Source: Isoetes taiwanensis (Eukaryota > Streptophyta > Lycopodiopsida > Isoetales > Isoetaceae). From it: 64,000 nt of DNA. Under the pieces are notes generated by a model that had not been told where the DNA came from, made no database searches, and was given only the letters and a program-made list of their open reading frames with translations. This document shows, piece after piece, positions 33,200 through 48,089 of the stretch. The stretch lies in the NCBI GenBank assembly GCA_021234155.1, contig JAJEKV010000010.1, forward strand, positions 18,079,418 through 18,143,417, given 5' to 3'. Each line of letters opens with the position of its first letter. Within the stretch, counting starts at the first letter, position 1. Position numbers and translations under genes: made by a program.

Positions 33200-36100
33200 G
33201 AGTTTGTTTGTAGATAGAAGCCTACCCCATTAGTAGCTCGCATAAGTATTGCTCTCAGCTCGAAGCTGATACCTTACTCCTAGATAGAAGTGCCCAAGAA
33301 CACCCCTTTGTTATAGTCATCTAGACCTCGGCCTGATAGCAACCCAAGTCCAACTGTCCGGTTTACATCACCTCTGCTCATGCCAAAGGCATAAACCTTG
33401 ACCTAATTACGTGTCCTTCTAATAGAGTTTGACTTATATAGCCGCCACATTGACACTCCCTATTGCCAGGATACCTAGAAAGAAGCTAGAGTCTAGAACC
33501 GCCCAAGCCGCTCCATGTGTAGAGATTGGACTCCCCCAAACCAACTTTGTTAGGACCTTAGGGTATGCCTCAAACATCATGGAGGTTTTGCAAAACAACC
33601 CTCATGTCATGCCATACCACACGTCCTAATATCCATAGACTTGGAGATTATAGATATGTCCCCAGTAATGCTGCTTGAGCCATCTTGCTTGCTTATAGAG
33701 CCCAAAATGTTGTAGGACAGCCCTTCAAGTAGACCCTTAGACTCTAGGATATCTGAAGCGTTGCTTTCAAGTCTGAGGGCGGAGACACGTAAGAGCTAGA
33801 GACGGAACTTCTTGAAGACATCAAGGTCCCAAACCGATGTCTGCATTGCATAAGGAGAGGAGACCCAAAAAGGCACCCAAGAGAGGGAAGCACAACGACA
33901 AACACCTCAACCGACAAACGAGTAGAACAGGACACCACCGGCCTAGCATCAATCTTCATCAAATGGGAAGAATAATTGGTAACCAACGGCATCAAGAATT
34001 TTCTAGGTGTCAACCTCCCGGCTACCACGACGAGGTCACATCGGGGAAGAGGATCTCGACGCCTTCACCAACTCGGCGCCCACGAAGTTTCAAATGGAAG
34101 AATGCAAAGGCAAACAAAATACAAAAGCGAGAACACGTTAGACATCGATGCCGCGTTAGCATCACGAGCTAGGGTCAAGGCATAATCTTACGTCGAGGGA
34201 GAAGTCATGGCAACACAGGCGAGCGTGTATAAAACCGGAGGGAAGACAACCCGACATTGCAGCCCGGCAGCTCAGCGAATGTCATGCAACGCCAACGAAA
34301 GGAGTAACCAAGCTAGGCAACCACAAAGCACCTAGTAAGGCTGACCAAGATGAGCTTCTAGCTCCCTTGCACCAGCAGGAGACCACGAGGGAGGAGACGA
34401 TATCGGGGAACATCTCCAACTTGAAGGCCTATATCAGCATTAGGGGCAAGATCAAGGAGGAGAATATTCTGTCTTGAACAAAGAATTGGGACCCGAAAAC
34501 ACCTAGAAACCAAAGGAAGGACGACCTTACTCACGTCGGCCAAGGAGTGCGAGATTCGAATGGATAGGATCCAAAGGGCCGGAGGAGACGACCTAGCCGC
34601 CAGATACAAATCATGCAAAGGCGACCGGAAGGAGCCATGGTAGGGACAATAGAGATGACCACACTTCCGTGCACGGGAGAGGCACCTCGAATGAAACAAA
34701 GCCCAAGCAACGAAGTCGCGCTCTCGAAATTCAACCTGCGGAGGAATGACAATGCCTGCCTACCGACCACGATCTCAGAGCTTCGAAGACATTCAAGAAT
34801 GCCCAACTGCAACAACAAGGTGATCCTACTCAAGCGATCAACGGCACTGCACATCGGCAACCTTGCAACGACACACCGCATGTAGGGACGTTGAGCGGTC
34901 ACCGCATTCCTCACGACGAATATACACATTAAGGAGGAGCATCTTTCTCAAGGGATCACATCGACGAACACTCTTCGCAATTGGCGTGACGAGCTCGGAT
35001 CAGACATGAAGCTCAACAATAGTAGCAGCATCTCAAAGGAACCCTGGAGTCAACCAGAACAAAGAAGATGCAGCAAAACCAAAGGGTCAAATGCGATAGG
35101 AGGAGGGGAAACCCTAAAGGAGTATAAACAATTAAGTAGATCTTCGTAGTTGTTTTGAAAAAGTCGATGAATTAAAATCCCAATGTAAATGCGTATATGT
35201 CTATTGTATATCTCGGGTGCTCCACAGATCTGATGGAGAAACATGAGTTTAGAGTCATTTTTAGGATTTAGCGCTTAGATCGGAAGCTCCTTGATTCGAC
35301 TACCAAAAGAGGAAGCAAGGAAGCACAACTATAGCCCAAGATCAAAATGGAAGAGCAAGTACGAGGGAGAACGACCAGAGCCCAAGCAAACCTTCGACTC
35401 CAAACACTTCGGGAAGTGCCCTCAAATAGAACACTGCTCGTCCACCCAATGTCAGAATAAGAGACAACACCGGTCATGTCAAGATCATCAGCGCTGCACC
35501 AGGACATCGTCAGGACGCAACACTACATCTTGTGGCAGCAGCAACACTTGATGAACTTATGATACGAGTGGCCTCAACAATAGAAGGAGGAAAGACCCGA
35601 CATCAACGAGCCAACTAAGAAGGCAACATCTCGACGGCCATAATTCCACCTTGTGGTAATATAGGGTGATGCGCTATGACACGTGTATTAGATGGAGATG
35701 CACTTACGAAAGGCACTACGACGAGGAGATATGCCTTCAACAACTAGGTGATGGCTTCGTCAGGTACTCCTACCAGTAATTAGAAGAGAAGAAGCCGATC
35801 ATATCTCCGACATGTGGCACGTCAAACGCCCAAGGTAGAAGCATTCGACACCTTAACGACAAGGATAGCAACTAAAGCACCTTCGGCAAAAAGAGAGTTC
35901 AAGATAATAGCCAGGCTATTCAACGACAAGAGCATATCTAAAGGCGGTACTTCTTCAACTCAAGGGTCAAGGCTGCTGGCAGATATAAGGATCCATCATC
36001 CCGACAACATCGCCAGGGGGAGAAGAGCCATGAAGCTTTACTTGCCGAGAGAGGCCGACATGCATAGAGACAAAGGTCGAGAACTGAAAGTCGGAGAAGT

Positions 36101-38700
36101 GCTAGCAACCGACTTCTTCCACGAGCTCCCTAGAGGCAACAGGAGGATCAAAACCGGCGAGCACAATCAAAGTCACCGAGGAGGGTACCTCAAGACAAGA
36201 AGACGGCATAGCACCGCTGCAAGCGTGACAACATCCAAGCCATGTGATCGAGGGATCAAACAAGGAAGATTGAAGCTCGATGGAGAAGCAATTAGGTGAG
36301 ACGAAGTCGATGACTTGCACACGGACTTGCATGCAACTTGGTGAACCCAAGGATGGGCGATTCAAAGAACAAGCTGCAGAAGAGCACAACTCCAGGAGGA
36401 GTATAGCCAAAGGAATCGGCGCCACAGCCTCAAGAGACGCCTTCAAATAGCTTCAAGTATCATGAAGGGGGATTCTTGCCCGAAACGGGATCGAAAGCGG
36501 GACCGAAATGTCGAAGCATCAACGACCACCACACCCTTTAGTTAGAATGTGATGCAAAGCGTGTTGTGCCATAGCCGCAAACAACACCGAGGGCCCAAGT
36601 ATATCAACAAGTTACCCCGAAAATGCGAAATTTGACGTACAAATAGGAGGATACATATCGTCAACACCATTGCACCGGAGGAACACCGATGACATTGCCA
36701 AGGAGTAGGTGTGCAACTTCGAAGGGAGGCACAAGGGGACCTAATAGCTCTAGTAGTAATTGTAATTATATAAGCTATATGTTTTGCATGTATAGCTCCC
36801 TTGTTATTCCTTCCCTCCCATAGCGTAACAGATCAAAGGAAGAGATGTCATGCAAGTTGCAGGGGTGAAGCAATCAACACGATAACGACAAGAGGACTCG
36901 ACATATGAGACATCGATAGAGTCAAGACATCGGCAGTCGTCTTTTTAGCCGCCAAGACAAAAAAAAAAAAAAAGTTCAAGATGAAAGATCTTTTCAACGG
37001 GCGCCACCTTCGGGCTTTTGAAAAGCGGCATGGAAGATTTCAAGTGATCAACTACACCATCAAGCAATGCGAGGCTTCTAACGAACAAAGTCAACCTCTA
37101 CATCAAAGAGGAGCCACCGTCAAAGAGACCCAAGTATCGGCGACTTCGGAAGAACGTTACCTTGCTACTTCAAGCAGGCAACGAGTGGATGAGCTCTAGC
37201 AAGCTCAAGCATCTAAGGCCATGGGGCCTAGTAGGTTAATGTATGGACGGTAACATCCATATTGGGATTAAAAGGCATTTCCAGATATTCTGGCTAAAAG
37301 GATTGCCCCAATATTGAGCTAAGCGTCAAGGATTGAGAAGGAAATGCATAGGAGTAACTATAATTATACACGATTGTTAACAGACATCCAACGTATTGAA
37401 ACCACTTGGTGAGATTGATCTCCTCGCTAAGAAGGAATCATTACTAGGATAATTGTTAACCATGTATAAATCTAGTACCTCCAAAGAATAATCCAACCGA
37501 AAGAAAAGAAGTAATCTAACAAGTCCGGCCAACTTGTTACGATGACATCAATTCGATTGGTAGGAATATTCCAAGAGCTAAATAACTAAGAAAGGGGGAA
37601 TCTCTAGAATATAAAAGAATAATACATGTAAGGTACATCTAAAATAAGAATTATAGTAATCAAATAGTCTTTTGAGACAAAAGGAATTGTCATGATGACA
37701 AAACCTTGTGGTTTAGAATCGTTCTAACTAAGTAGGTAACCCATAGCTATATTGAAATAAATAATAACATAATATGTGTATCCATCTTAGATGGTTATAT
37801 ATGTTAGCTAAGGCTAGTAAATTAATGTGCTAAGTAAGAAGCATATAACCTCTTAAGGGGAGAGAATAGATATGATGTTGTGTACAACGTCATTGAAGGG
37901 GTGCAGGACCATTTTCTTTTTGAAGAAAGTGGGAGGGCTCAATCTTATGATTGAACGTACTTGCATCGAATTGATTGACCCGTAGAATAGAGTTCACTCC
38001 GGCAATGGCCGAAGCGAATAGAGCGCAAGATAGATAGATAGATAGCTCAGGAGGTCTTCAACGTGCGAGACTGACGCAGTAGCTATCTACACCAATGAAG
38101 TGGAGCAAAAACTATGGGAGCAATGCAACGACCAAGTCATCTCCAAATTACTCGACGCCGGCTCAATGGGTGGATGCATTCTAGCCCAGGTAAGGCGTGC
38201 GCATGCATTATAAGCTTTAATGTGTCTTATAGATAAGTTAAATATAGATCCTAATAATTGCATGGAATTACTGTACGTATATGTATCATACGGAAATAAG
38301 TTAAATAACAACGATAATGTGAGGTAGCATGTTAATTAATCCTTCGCAAGGATGCAATTCCTTCCAAGGATAGCCATATGACCTTGGGGTCCTTATAAAT
38401 ATAGATAGAAAATAGAATTCAAATATACTTAAGTGCATCTTAGGGATATACTTCCAAGGGTAATGCAGGACCCAAGGAAGAGAATAAGAAGCACATCTAA
38501 TTCTTGTGTATGATAATTAAAACCTTGTCTATGTAACAATAGGTCTAAATCAGGGTTATTGTTCAAATAATCGCGATCTAAAAGTCGTTAAATATTGCAA
38601 AGCTTAGAGTAAATATAATTGTACTATCGGAAGTAATGTATCCGATACTATGATAATGTTAATTCATAAATATTACCATAGGGTAATTATGTTAATCACA
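33200..38700 (+). other. Unassigned internal region of element copy 2
   Basis: Collinear with 23.4-28.85 kb of copy 1. The longest frame, 35814-36299 (161 codons, starting MARQTPKVEAF), extends further than its copy-1 counterpart (25981-26253) because of indels. No known domain is visible. A frame at 35291-35551 contains several Cys and His residues (KCPQIEHCSSTQCQNKRQH), possibly a relic of a zinc-binding segment. Confidence 0.5.
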
Positions 38701-39920
38701 TGCATTAACGGAGCCAGCAAAAATCGGCTCAGGCATGTCGTTTTGTGTGTAGATTAAATGCTTGTATAGTTAAGATTAATCTACGCATGCAACCTATGCT
38801 AGGTAGGGGTTGCATGCGTTGTTACCGATGATGAGACCACTACAGTGATCTCTAGGGCGTGGTGTAATGTCAATGTAGGCATGACCGCGTTTCCGCTTGG
38901 ACGAGTGGAAGGTAGATTAGAAAGTCTACTTCCCCCACGCGGAGTAGACGCGACCTCGAGAGAAAGGAGGTCATTCAGAATGCATTGATAGGAAAGGCAC
39001 CTTTAGCCCCATATATGCTTTGATAGGAGGAAGCTATCCTTCACGCCCCCCACGGGAAGGATATCCTCCACGTTGGGCAACTAGAGGTGTAGGCATGAGC
39101 GGCATATAGGCATATAGCCGGCTCCTCCACTACCATAATGGAAGATTCACCCTCTTCCTACGCCGGGAGATTAGCCATGCATCCATGTAGATAGGTGGGG
39201 TGGTCACCATATAACCAAAATTTTATTAATAATTAAAATAGTAATAACGTGGGTCGACTGGGGCCAATAGAGCTCCGGAGGGCAAGGAGGTCGAAGTTAT
39301 TGAAAACTTGCAAACACAAATTTAGTCATAATGTGTTGCAAGGGATGAAGAGTACCTTAGAAGTGTAAATTTTGTATGAAATTGATAAACTTTGATAAAC
39401 TTAAATGTTATGTTAAGTAAGGTTAATAATTACCTTGCGTAGATTAAGTTATGAAGTGATAAGTTAATTGGGTAATGAAATAGTACAGTAATGTCTTAAA
39501 CATTACCTTAGAGTAATTCTAATAATTAAGATAGTAAGTATGTAATTATAGATATTGAAAAATTAATGCAGGATTTTAAGGTGCGAGGACTTGCAACACA
39601 AATTTTGTTGGAATGTGTTGCAAGGAATGAAGAGTACCTTAAATAATAATTGTATATGAAAGTGTTAAATTGTGATAAACTAAATGTTATAATAACGAGG
39701 ACTAATAAGTACCCTGTTTAATAGAAGTTACGAATTGACAAGTTATTTGATAATGTAATGGCGTAATAATAATTTAAAAATATTACCTTAAGGTAATCTT
39801 AATAAATGTGTAAGTATAATAGTAGTATATCGTATGCATCAGGTTGATTGCAGGTTAGGAAGATTCCAAGGTGGGGAGACCCACGATGCTGCGGACAGCA
39901 TCATTTCAAGGTGGGGAGAA
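38701..39920 (+). other. 3' untranslated region of element copy 2
   Basis: Collinear with 28851-30061, again with a doubled CTTGCAACACA-type stem (39305-39340 and 39589-39625) and a terminal purine tract AAGGTGGGGAGAA at 39908-39920. Confidence 0.8.
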
Positions 39921-41531
39921 TGTGACGTTCCAGCACAGTATACGGTCCCAGGACGTATACTGTACTGTCTCGTCACGCGTACACGCCACTCCAACTGACG
40001 TGTACGCCGACGTGTAGCCAGGTGAGTAGCCCTAGGGGGCAACTTGCTAGGTATGTGCATTTCTTATTAATGTGCACATGCACATTTATTAAGGTGCACA
40101 CATTTCCATGTGGGCACATTTAGGTGCACACATTTCCATGTAGGCACATTTGGCCACCTAGCCATTAAAGGCAAGTGGGCCCATTTCCAATTATCCCACA
40201 TGCCTAAAGGGATAATTGGAAACCCTAAGCCCCAACCCTTGCCTATTTAAGTAGAAGAACCCTAACTTGCCCATTTTCGTTCCTAGGGTTTTAGAGCTCT
40301 GTTTTGGCTGCTCTAGGAGTCAAAACCGCCTCCCAGACTCCGTCTGAGAGAATGGCACCATTAGTTTCCCTTGATTCGAGCAGTTCAGTAGGATGGTCGA
40401 ACTCAGGTCAGGAGGAGCAACTCATGGATCAGGTATGTAGTCGATTTAATGGTCTAAACCGTTTTCCAGTCATTGTATCAGTAGGTTTAGCCTATTAAAT
40501 CGCCTTTAGCAGCTATCTAGATCTCTAGATGAGTAGATACCAGACTCTAACTAAAGAACCTAACTCTATGATATAGATTAGATCTATGTTCTTTAGTTCT
40601 TCTGTGATGTATATGGATGATGTATCTCTGTGAACTCCTTGTATTGGGAAGGGGGGTAGAGACTTCAAGCTTGGTAGTAGATGCTCCTAGATTAGCCTCT
40701 CTAGCACACCATAGATTCGGCCTGTGTACAAGAACCACACCTGGTTGTGGGTGAAGGGGCCAGACTGGCTAAGAAGGAGGTTCGGTGTTGACTCTTGAAC
40801 CGATCCCTCCGGTGTGTAAGGCCTACCGGGATCATTGTGACTAGGTCTAATGGCTTACCACCGAGTGTGGGTAAGGCATGGGCTCGACACCCGTGAAGTG
40901 GTGTTCATGACTTTCCGGTGGGTTCACTCCGAATCACGGGCAAAGGGCCTCTAGTCACCTTGAGTCGGCATGTAGATCTCGGAGGGAGTGATCCCTACCT
41001 GCCCCATCGGAACCGGGATGATGACCCCGGGAGTAGCCCTTTTGGCTATGCATCCGGCCGGGCTACTGATCGTGTCCCGACACTTTTCAGCCTACTACGC
41101 AAAGTGTGCACGGGGGGGGGCGGATGGAGTGGACAACCCTATGCCATGTTCTTATGCCCGCCAAATCCATTGCCATGAATTACATGCAATGAACTCGAGA
41201 CCCAAGCCGTCGATCATCCCTTTGAGTCCGAGCCTTGGGTAGGATTCCCTATGTGATGTGCTGATCTTTGTCTATGCAGATATGTGGAGGACCATCCTTC
41301 GTGATGGTCATATGATGTTGATGTATGTACTCTTCGACATGTATGTTTACGCTTCATGACTAGGTAGGCCCCGAGGGAGACAGGGGTAAAGGACCCCTTC
41401 ATTCTTCCCACTCGAACTCTTCAAGGTTGCAGTGATACGTGGAGGGCCCTATATTAGCATGGAGCTGGTATGGGGGATGAACTCCTGTTTGTATACGGTG
41501 AGTGCACCGTATATGAGTAGGGGACGTCACA
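39921..41531 (+). mobile_element. 3' LTR of element copy 2 (1611 bp)
   Basis: TGTGACGTTCC to GGGGACGTCACA, the most regular TG...CA ends of the family. TATA-like CTATTTAAG at about 40243. Followed immediately by segment B. Confidence 0.95.
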
Positions 41532-44500
41532 GACTATTTCTTTTACATTATTTTACTTGGCATTGCATTTAATGGTTTAATTTACCCACTTTCCTATAGG
41601 TCCATTGCCATCTCTAGGCTGAGAAGGAGCATGCTGTTGACCATTATAGGTAACTCAACATGACTCAAAACCATGTTTGACGTAGTTATAGGTGCCCATT
41701 TTTCTATGAGTTCTTTGTCAACAGAGCTCGATAGAATGTAATTCAATTTAATTTCAATGGTCCAGAAGCAGACAAGACTTCTGAATAGAACCATTATTTG
41801 ATGATGTACAAAATAAAGAGTTGATCTTTTAATGATGGAATTAGACAAAATTCGGCTATGGGATGACAATGCGTGAAGTGCCAGAATTGCATCCGAAACT
41901 AGGCAGAATAACCGACATGGATTCCAATTGTGTTTATTATATGTGAAATAACAGAGAGTGATCCCTTAAAGTTTTCGTGGCATTTTTCACATTTTATTGA
42001 TATTTCTATCATGTAATCATAATTTCGGGGGCTACTCTTGCCCAAACAAAAATGTAATATCTTTGGCAAATATATATCATTTTCGTCTCAAATGCCCCAA
42101 GATTATAATTTCATGAATTTGAAAAACTTGCTCTTTTTTTTTACATATTTTAAGTTCCATACAAAAGACATAAGAGAATGCAATATTTATGTGATTTTTC
42201 AAGCACAAAAAAAAAGGTAAAAATAAGTAAAAGCCCCCCTAGAGAACAACCATAGGTTGGCGTGAGTTTGGAGTTGACATAATCCCAATTTATTTAAATG
42301 ATGGTTGTGACACGTATGCTACATAACATTAAAACACATTGCCACCTCATTAAACAAGCTTTTCGTCAATGGCCGTGATTTTATCTTATCCCTCGATCTG
42401 ACGGCCCTGAGATGTAGGGTATGCCACATGCATTCCCATGCATGCCCCCATAAAAAATTGCACGGCCATAGCATCGCCACCTCGTCTTTTATCAAACGAA
42501 CGGTCGAGATTGACTAGCGTATATAGACCTATTCATGATGCCTTGCATGTGATATACGTTTATATATATTTACGTTTATATATATTATATTAATGACAAG
42601 TTTTTGTACTATAATGGGTGTGCGACCTATGGTTCATGAAGATGTGGAAGCAAAATCTAGGCCTAAATAGATCAGTATCTAATATTATAGTGGAAAACAT
42701 TGCCATATAGCTTCATATAGTTTCATAGTCTCTCTCTTAATATACAATTGTTTTAACAATCTAATCTTTTAACTTTAGAAAACAATTTTATGGTCTAGCA
42801 ATAGAGTGCAAGCGATACTTTTTATATTCTGTGTGGAGATTCTATGATGTTTACTCATATTTCGTGAGCAACTAGAAGTTAACCATTGTTTTTAGAACTT
42901 CTCCTGTGCAGTTCCTACAATGTGTAGTTTAGGAGGTTTAAGTTTGAGGGTTAACATCTCCTTACCTTTTTTAAGATTCTTTCAGAAGTTATGAACACCA
43001 TTTTGGTGGTATAAGATAGTTCTGGGTTTTTTTTTTTTTTTTTTTTTTTTTTTTGCCAAGGCGGTAAAAAACCAACAAGGCTTATTCTTTTTTCATGGGG
43101 ACCTTGGTTTTCAAAATTAATTTTTGACATGCATGCATTTCGACATGTTCTTGTTGCAAGGCACATGCTAACCGTACAAAACACACCCAGTGGGAAATTG
43201 GATCTTGATATTGTTGGCACATGTGATTCTAATGGGCGTGCGGTGGAAGCGAAGGTGGAAGATGGGTACATGCACAAGCGTACTTTTCTAGATCGATGGT
43301 GGATAATGTGCTTGCAAAACATATATTGGCGCAAGATATATATAATCTGGTCAAATCAATACATTGTTAAGGTTCTGGATATAATTCAAGATCATGTAAG
43401 ATATAATATTACACATTCTAATCGATATGGACTTCTGTAGATTTGGAGTCTAGAATAAACATGTGGAAGTTGTGGAACTGTAAACAGGCCAATTTTTCTT
43501 ATTAGCCCCTTATGCGCTGCAAGTGGTCAGTTCACAGATAATGTCCCAATATTCTATATTATGATATTGAACTAACTGTGCGAAATGAGCATGATTCTTG
43601 TACATGCCATACTTGCATGTGGAGGGCCCAATATGAGGAGGAAACAGGTCCTCAATAATATTTATAAAAGAGACGCAAAACAATTTGCCAAATTAAGTAG
43701 AATGGAACCAGATAGGCTTCCAAACATACTTAACTAGGCATATTACCTCACGCTCTGCTTTTCCAAAGGCTCGCATTCACCTGGACTATAGTTCCAAATG
43801 CCTTACTTGTGCATCCCAGTAAAAATATGGATCCCCAGTTGTGCCAGTGGGGATTCGAAAAGATCGACGAGTGCCCTATGCACGTCCATCTACACAGGAT
43901 TTTCTACATTAGTACAACATATGGCAAAAGCGTAGATAGAAGTTTGGATTGCCTTGCCATAAAAAAAAAAAAAAAAAAAAAAAGAAGTTTGGATTGAGTC
44001 TGTACCGGCTACTGCAGATCCATTTTGTGAAGTACGGATAATACTTAGATATCTTTTAAAGACATTAATATCCATTGCATTTTGAGTCTGAAGCATAAAA
44101 ATCACCATTTAAAATCATAGAGAGCACTAGAGTAATCAAAGAGAATTGGTTTTACTACCTTCACAATAACAGAATGCAAGCTAAGGGAACGGTAAGCTTC
44201 TACTTGCACAACTTCACTAGCTCCAGCTTCAAGATTCACTGCATCTTTTACAATTGTATTAGTTATGATGAGAATAACGGTTAGGGTACTCACACCTCTC
44301 AAATTCTACGAGATATATTATTATGTTTATCACCATAGGATTTTATGCCTGGTGTCCAGGGTTTCTGATAGATGTCAAGTTACGGAGCTCCAGAATGACC
44401 TCCAACAGCGTTAAGAAGAATGGTGTCGTGGTCGTGACAAACGAACAACCTCTTGCTCACATAATATGATCCAGCAGTTGGCCGAACAACAGGCAGAAAA

Positions 44501-47500
44501 AGCTTGAAGTGGCACATGCATTCAACAGCTTTTGCGATGTCAAAAACAAACTGATCGCACTAAAAAATCAACATGCATAGCATTTTCCACCGACAATGCA
44601 GAATGGCAACCAATTTGCGAGAGTACAACAGCGAAACTGTCGCAACTATACCACCAATGGTGATCTCTGAAACTGTTCGCCCTCACCTCTGCTCAAATCC
44701 TCAAGGTTTCGGTTATCCTTGACAGTTCCGAATCCTAAAAAACATATAAATTATTCTAAACGAAGTTGCAAATAAATTCTGGAATGCCATGTGAAGCTTG
44801 GAAGATTAATATATAATTTCATTAGGCAAATAATAAGTAACTGTAAAATATGTACATCATTAAATCATTAAGTAGACTAGTAGCGGTGCCCAGCGTTGCT
44901 GAGCATAAGTCAAAAATCTAATATAATTAGGCAAATCCATAAAAAGTATCATTGGGTTGTGAATGAGGGCTCTTAAAACCTTTGGACCAACAATAACAAA
45001 TGCTAAAGGTATAGGAAGGCAAAAATGTTGCTCTAGATCTACACGTGTGAGAATGATTCATTTTGTATTTAAGCAGTTATATAAGGATCAATTGTCTTGC
45101 TCCTTAATTTCAATCTCTCATACATCATGCACTTTCCATCAAATTATTCTATTTTTGCATCATGTGATGAGTTAGATTTAGCATGATGGTGCTCAATATG
45201 ATGATGGTTTTTAGAATTTTGAATGCCTTTATACTTAGCAGCATGATGGTGTTTATAGCCATCTGCATACTTGTGCATCCCACTTATTTGGCAGCATAAA
45301 CAAAATGCTAGCATTCATATGCAAGATTTATCCAAGCCTCCAAAAAGCATACCATAAAAACAATTGGGAGGCAAATGCCTGCAATAAATCCAATAATTAG
45401 AAGTAAAAGAAACCTATGCAAGGACTATACATATGCAACATTTTATGCGACAAACATCAATAAAATTATCAAACACACTAATTCATAATAGTTTGCACCT
45501 CAATCAATCCATTGATTTTTACAAATGCAAGTTTTACAGCCTTTAGAATTGCAGAAGCATCCAACATAATTCTGCAGGATCGACAACTACAGCTGGTAAG
45601 CTTCTACAAAGAAGATGAACACGGTCACTGTATGCAACAACTTTTTAAAGTCCTGAAACACCTTACCATAAGACATCCTGAAGAATTACACCACCTAGTG
45701 ATGTATAAATTTGTCACCCAAATATCCCCTGGATAGGAAATCATCACTGGAATCATTTTGTCTGTTGACATCGCGGAAGAATGGAATGGCAGACCTCAGG
45801 ATCAAGTATTCCGGAAACATATGCTTCATATTGGCCACGCCGTTGGTAACTTTTTCCATGGAAATCGGCTTCCTCTCAAAATTCATGTCTTCAAATTTCC
45901 ATGTTACAGCCTCAGTTTGTGAGAAACAACACCCAAAATGGCTTGTCAGACATTAACAAAGGCCAATCAGGAATGTCAAGTGTTCCAAAGTTGTGATGTG
46001 TCTGTTGAATAGTAGACTGCTCTTGAAGACTCAACAATTGCAGAGTAATTATCTGAAGAGCCTGAATTAGTTGTAGTGTGCTGCATTCCTTTAGTCAGGA
46101 CCTTGCCAGACAAAAAATGTATCGGTTGAGTGGTCCAAACTCTGCCAAGTTATACTTTGGCTGGAAATAAGAAAAAAAAATTACTAAGAACCCTAAGAAG
46201 AAAGCTTATCAGCATCCATACCCAAGTTCAAAACTGGAATATACTTGCCTTGTCTTTGAGCCGACCAGCTTCTGCATACATGTTTTAGGTCATAGCAATA
46301 GATCCATTGAAAAACAGGCATATTCAGTTACTGTGGTTCTTCTCAAATGTGAGCAAGGAATTCTTATCATTCTTGCCCGGATTCAACTTTTTGATGCCGT
46401 GTTCTCAAATGTGAGCTGTAAAAAAAAAAAAAAAGCGGTGGAAAAGCGGTAGAGATAATCGCCCCAATCTGAGAGGTAAAGGCGACCCTTCAATCGAGAC
46501 CGGTGGCTCCTTTCTTCTTTGCACCTGGCCCCATGCTTTCTGCTAGAGGATCTCTCCTCCTATACCCAGGGCATGAGGCAGAGCATAGCGGAATTCCTAG
46601 CTCGTCATATCTCGACCACCAACTAAACAAACCCTAGCGTGAGAGAAAAAGGACGGCCATAGCCAACGCAAGCTTTTTTTTTTTGTTAAAGCATTCCGAC
46701 CGTCGAATGGGCCAAATGAACGTGGGCCGTCCGATCTAGGGCATGATACAACACTAGGATAAGCCTTGAAACAGGTTCAAAAGATACGACTCTGAAGCTC
46801 ATAATTACCTGCTACGAATTCTTAGCATTTTCCTTGTGAGCTGGAGGTTGTGATTCTCTTCTATACAAAAAATTAAAAAAAAAAGGTAAGAATCTCTATC
46901 CTGCAAATGATGCCACATCAAAATCAATGGAGAACACAAAAGCATCAAAAGAACTCAAGCATCAGGACTTACGTAAGAGAAGGGAAGACCAAGTCGGAAA
47001 TGCTGAGAGTTTTCTGATGTTTGTGGCTGATCCGACGCATCTGCATGAAAATAATAAATGTGAAATGATGATCTCAAAGGAAATCCTAGCTCGGGGTGGC
47101 CTCGCATGGAGCATGCACTCCGACATCCTTTTCCGCATGTTTTCCGCATAGTAGAAAAGCCTTCCCCTCTTTTTTTCTTCCTTAATTGAAGTGCGGATTC
47201 CATCGCCCATATAAAAGCCTTTGGATTTTTTACGTAATGGGGAAAAATCGCAATTAGAAGCAAGGCAAAAGGGGCTTTATCAGCTTTGATAATTTTAGCA
47301 CTCATCTTTTTTGTCGGGAAGCCAGCATATTGAGCCAGTTACATCTGAAGAAGAGAGGAAGCAGTGCTCTGCTACAGAGTTAGGCTCAGCCTTCGAATTG
47401 CATTCCTGTGCTTGCTATATCATTAGGTTTACGCAAGAAATGCTCCATCAGTTCCTACAACAAAGCCTCAGAAAATATAAATCTGCTTCTTGTGCAAGGG

Positions 47501-48089
47501 CCGGATTCATTCACCAATAGCTTATGCTGCCAGTGGGAATAAGTAGCCGGTCATGGAATGTTTTTTCTACCTTGTTGATATGCCGGCTCCATCGCCCGTA
47601 TGTATCTCTGGTATCTTCTCTGCAATGGGAAAATCACAGTCAGAAATAAGGCAAAAGGGGCTGTAGCAACATTCGACAATTTAGCACTCATTTTTCATGT
47701 TGGAATGCCTGGCCGGAAATGAAGCCTCAGCTGTAGCAAGAAGGAGAGTGCCGGATTAGTTTTGTGCATCCAGCCATATCTGTTGAAAGGAAAAATCTAA
47801 TGATTAGGTGCTTAGCTGGGGTGATCGGTTCAGCCATGGCTTCGAATCCGGAGCTTGAGTTTCTTGTGCATTGATCCTGTTGCTAAACGTAGCCGATTAT
47901 GGAGCCCCTTGATAGTCTGTTTAATAGAAAGATTTTTTCAGAGTAAAGCAGATCTGGTGATACCAAAAATAAAGCAAACCTACTTTTCCAAAAATGGCAG
48001 ACCCTGAAACATACCTTGGCTGTCGGTGCTCAGCCCCAGCATTTGGCGCTCGTTGCTCGGCTATGGCGTCTTTCCTCTCATGCTCGGCT
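41532..48089 (+). repeat. Segment B: 6.6-kb direct duplicate of 12617-19288
   Basis: Starts at the base after the 3' LTR and ends at the base before a minus-strand LTR. Only its left flank (LTR) differs from copy A, whose left flank is unique DNA. Compared with A it lacks about 110 bp, mostly in the 42600-43700 part. Confidence 0.95.
44159..45927 (-). pseudogene. Putative exons of an unidentified gene (segment B)
   Basis: Same four pieces as at 15339-17113: 45927-45695, 45571-45499, 44559-44384 and 44244-44159, with identical splice-like borders. Near-identity to copy A means it adds no evidence of selection. Family not recognised. Confidence 0.4.

Larger units (their letters stand above)
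30062..41531 (+). mobile_element. Non-autonomous LTR retrotransposon, copy 2 (complete)
   Basis: 5' LTR 30062-31670, PBS 31672-31683, internal region 31671-39920, polypurine AAGGTGGGGAGAA just before the 3' LTR 39921-41531. As in copy 1 there is no recognisable pol, only an H3-tail-like leader ORF, hairpin repeats and an unassigned middle. Target-site duplication cannot be tested on the left because another internal region precedes the LTR; on the right the flank is GACTATTTC. Confidence 0.9.
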
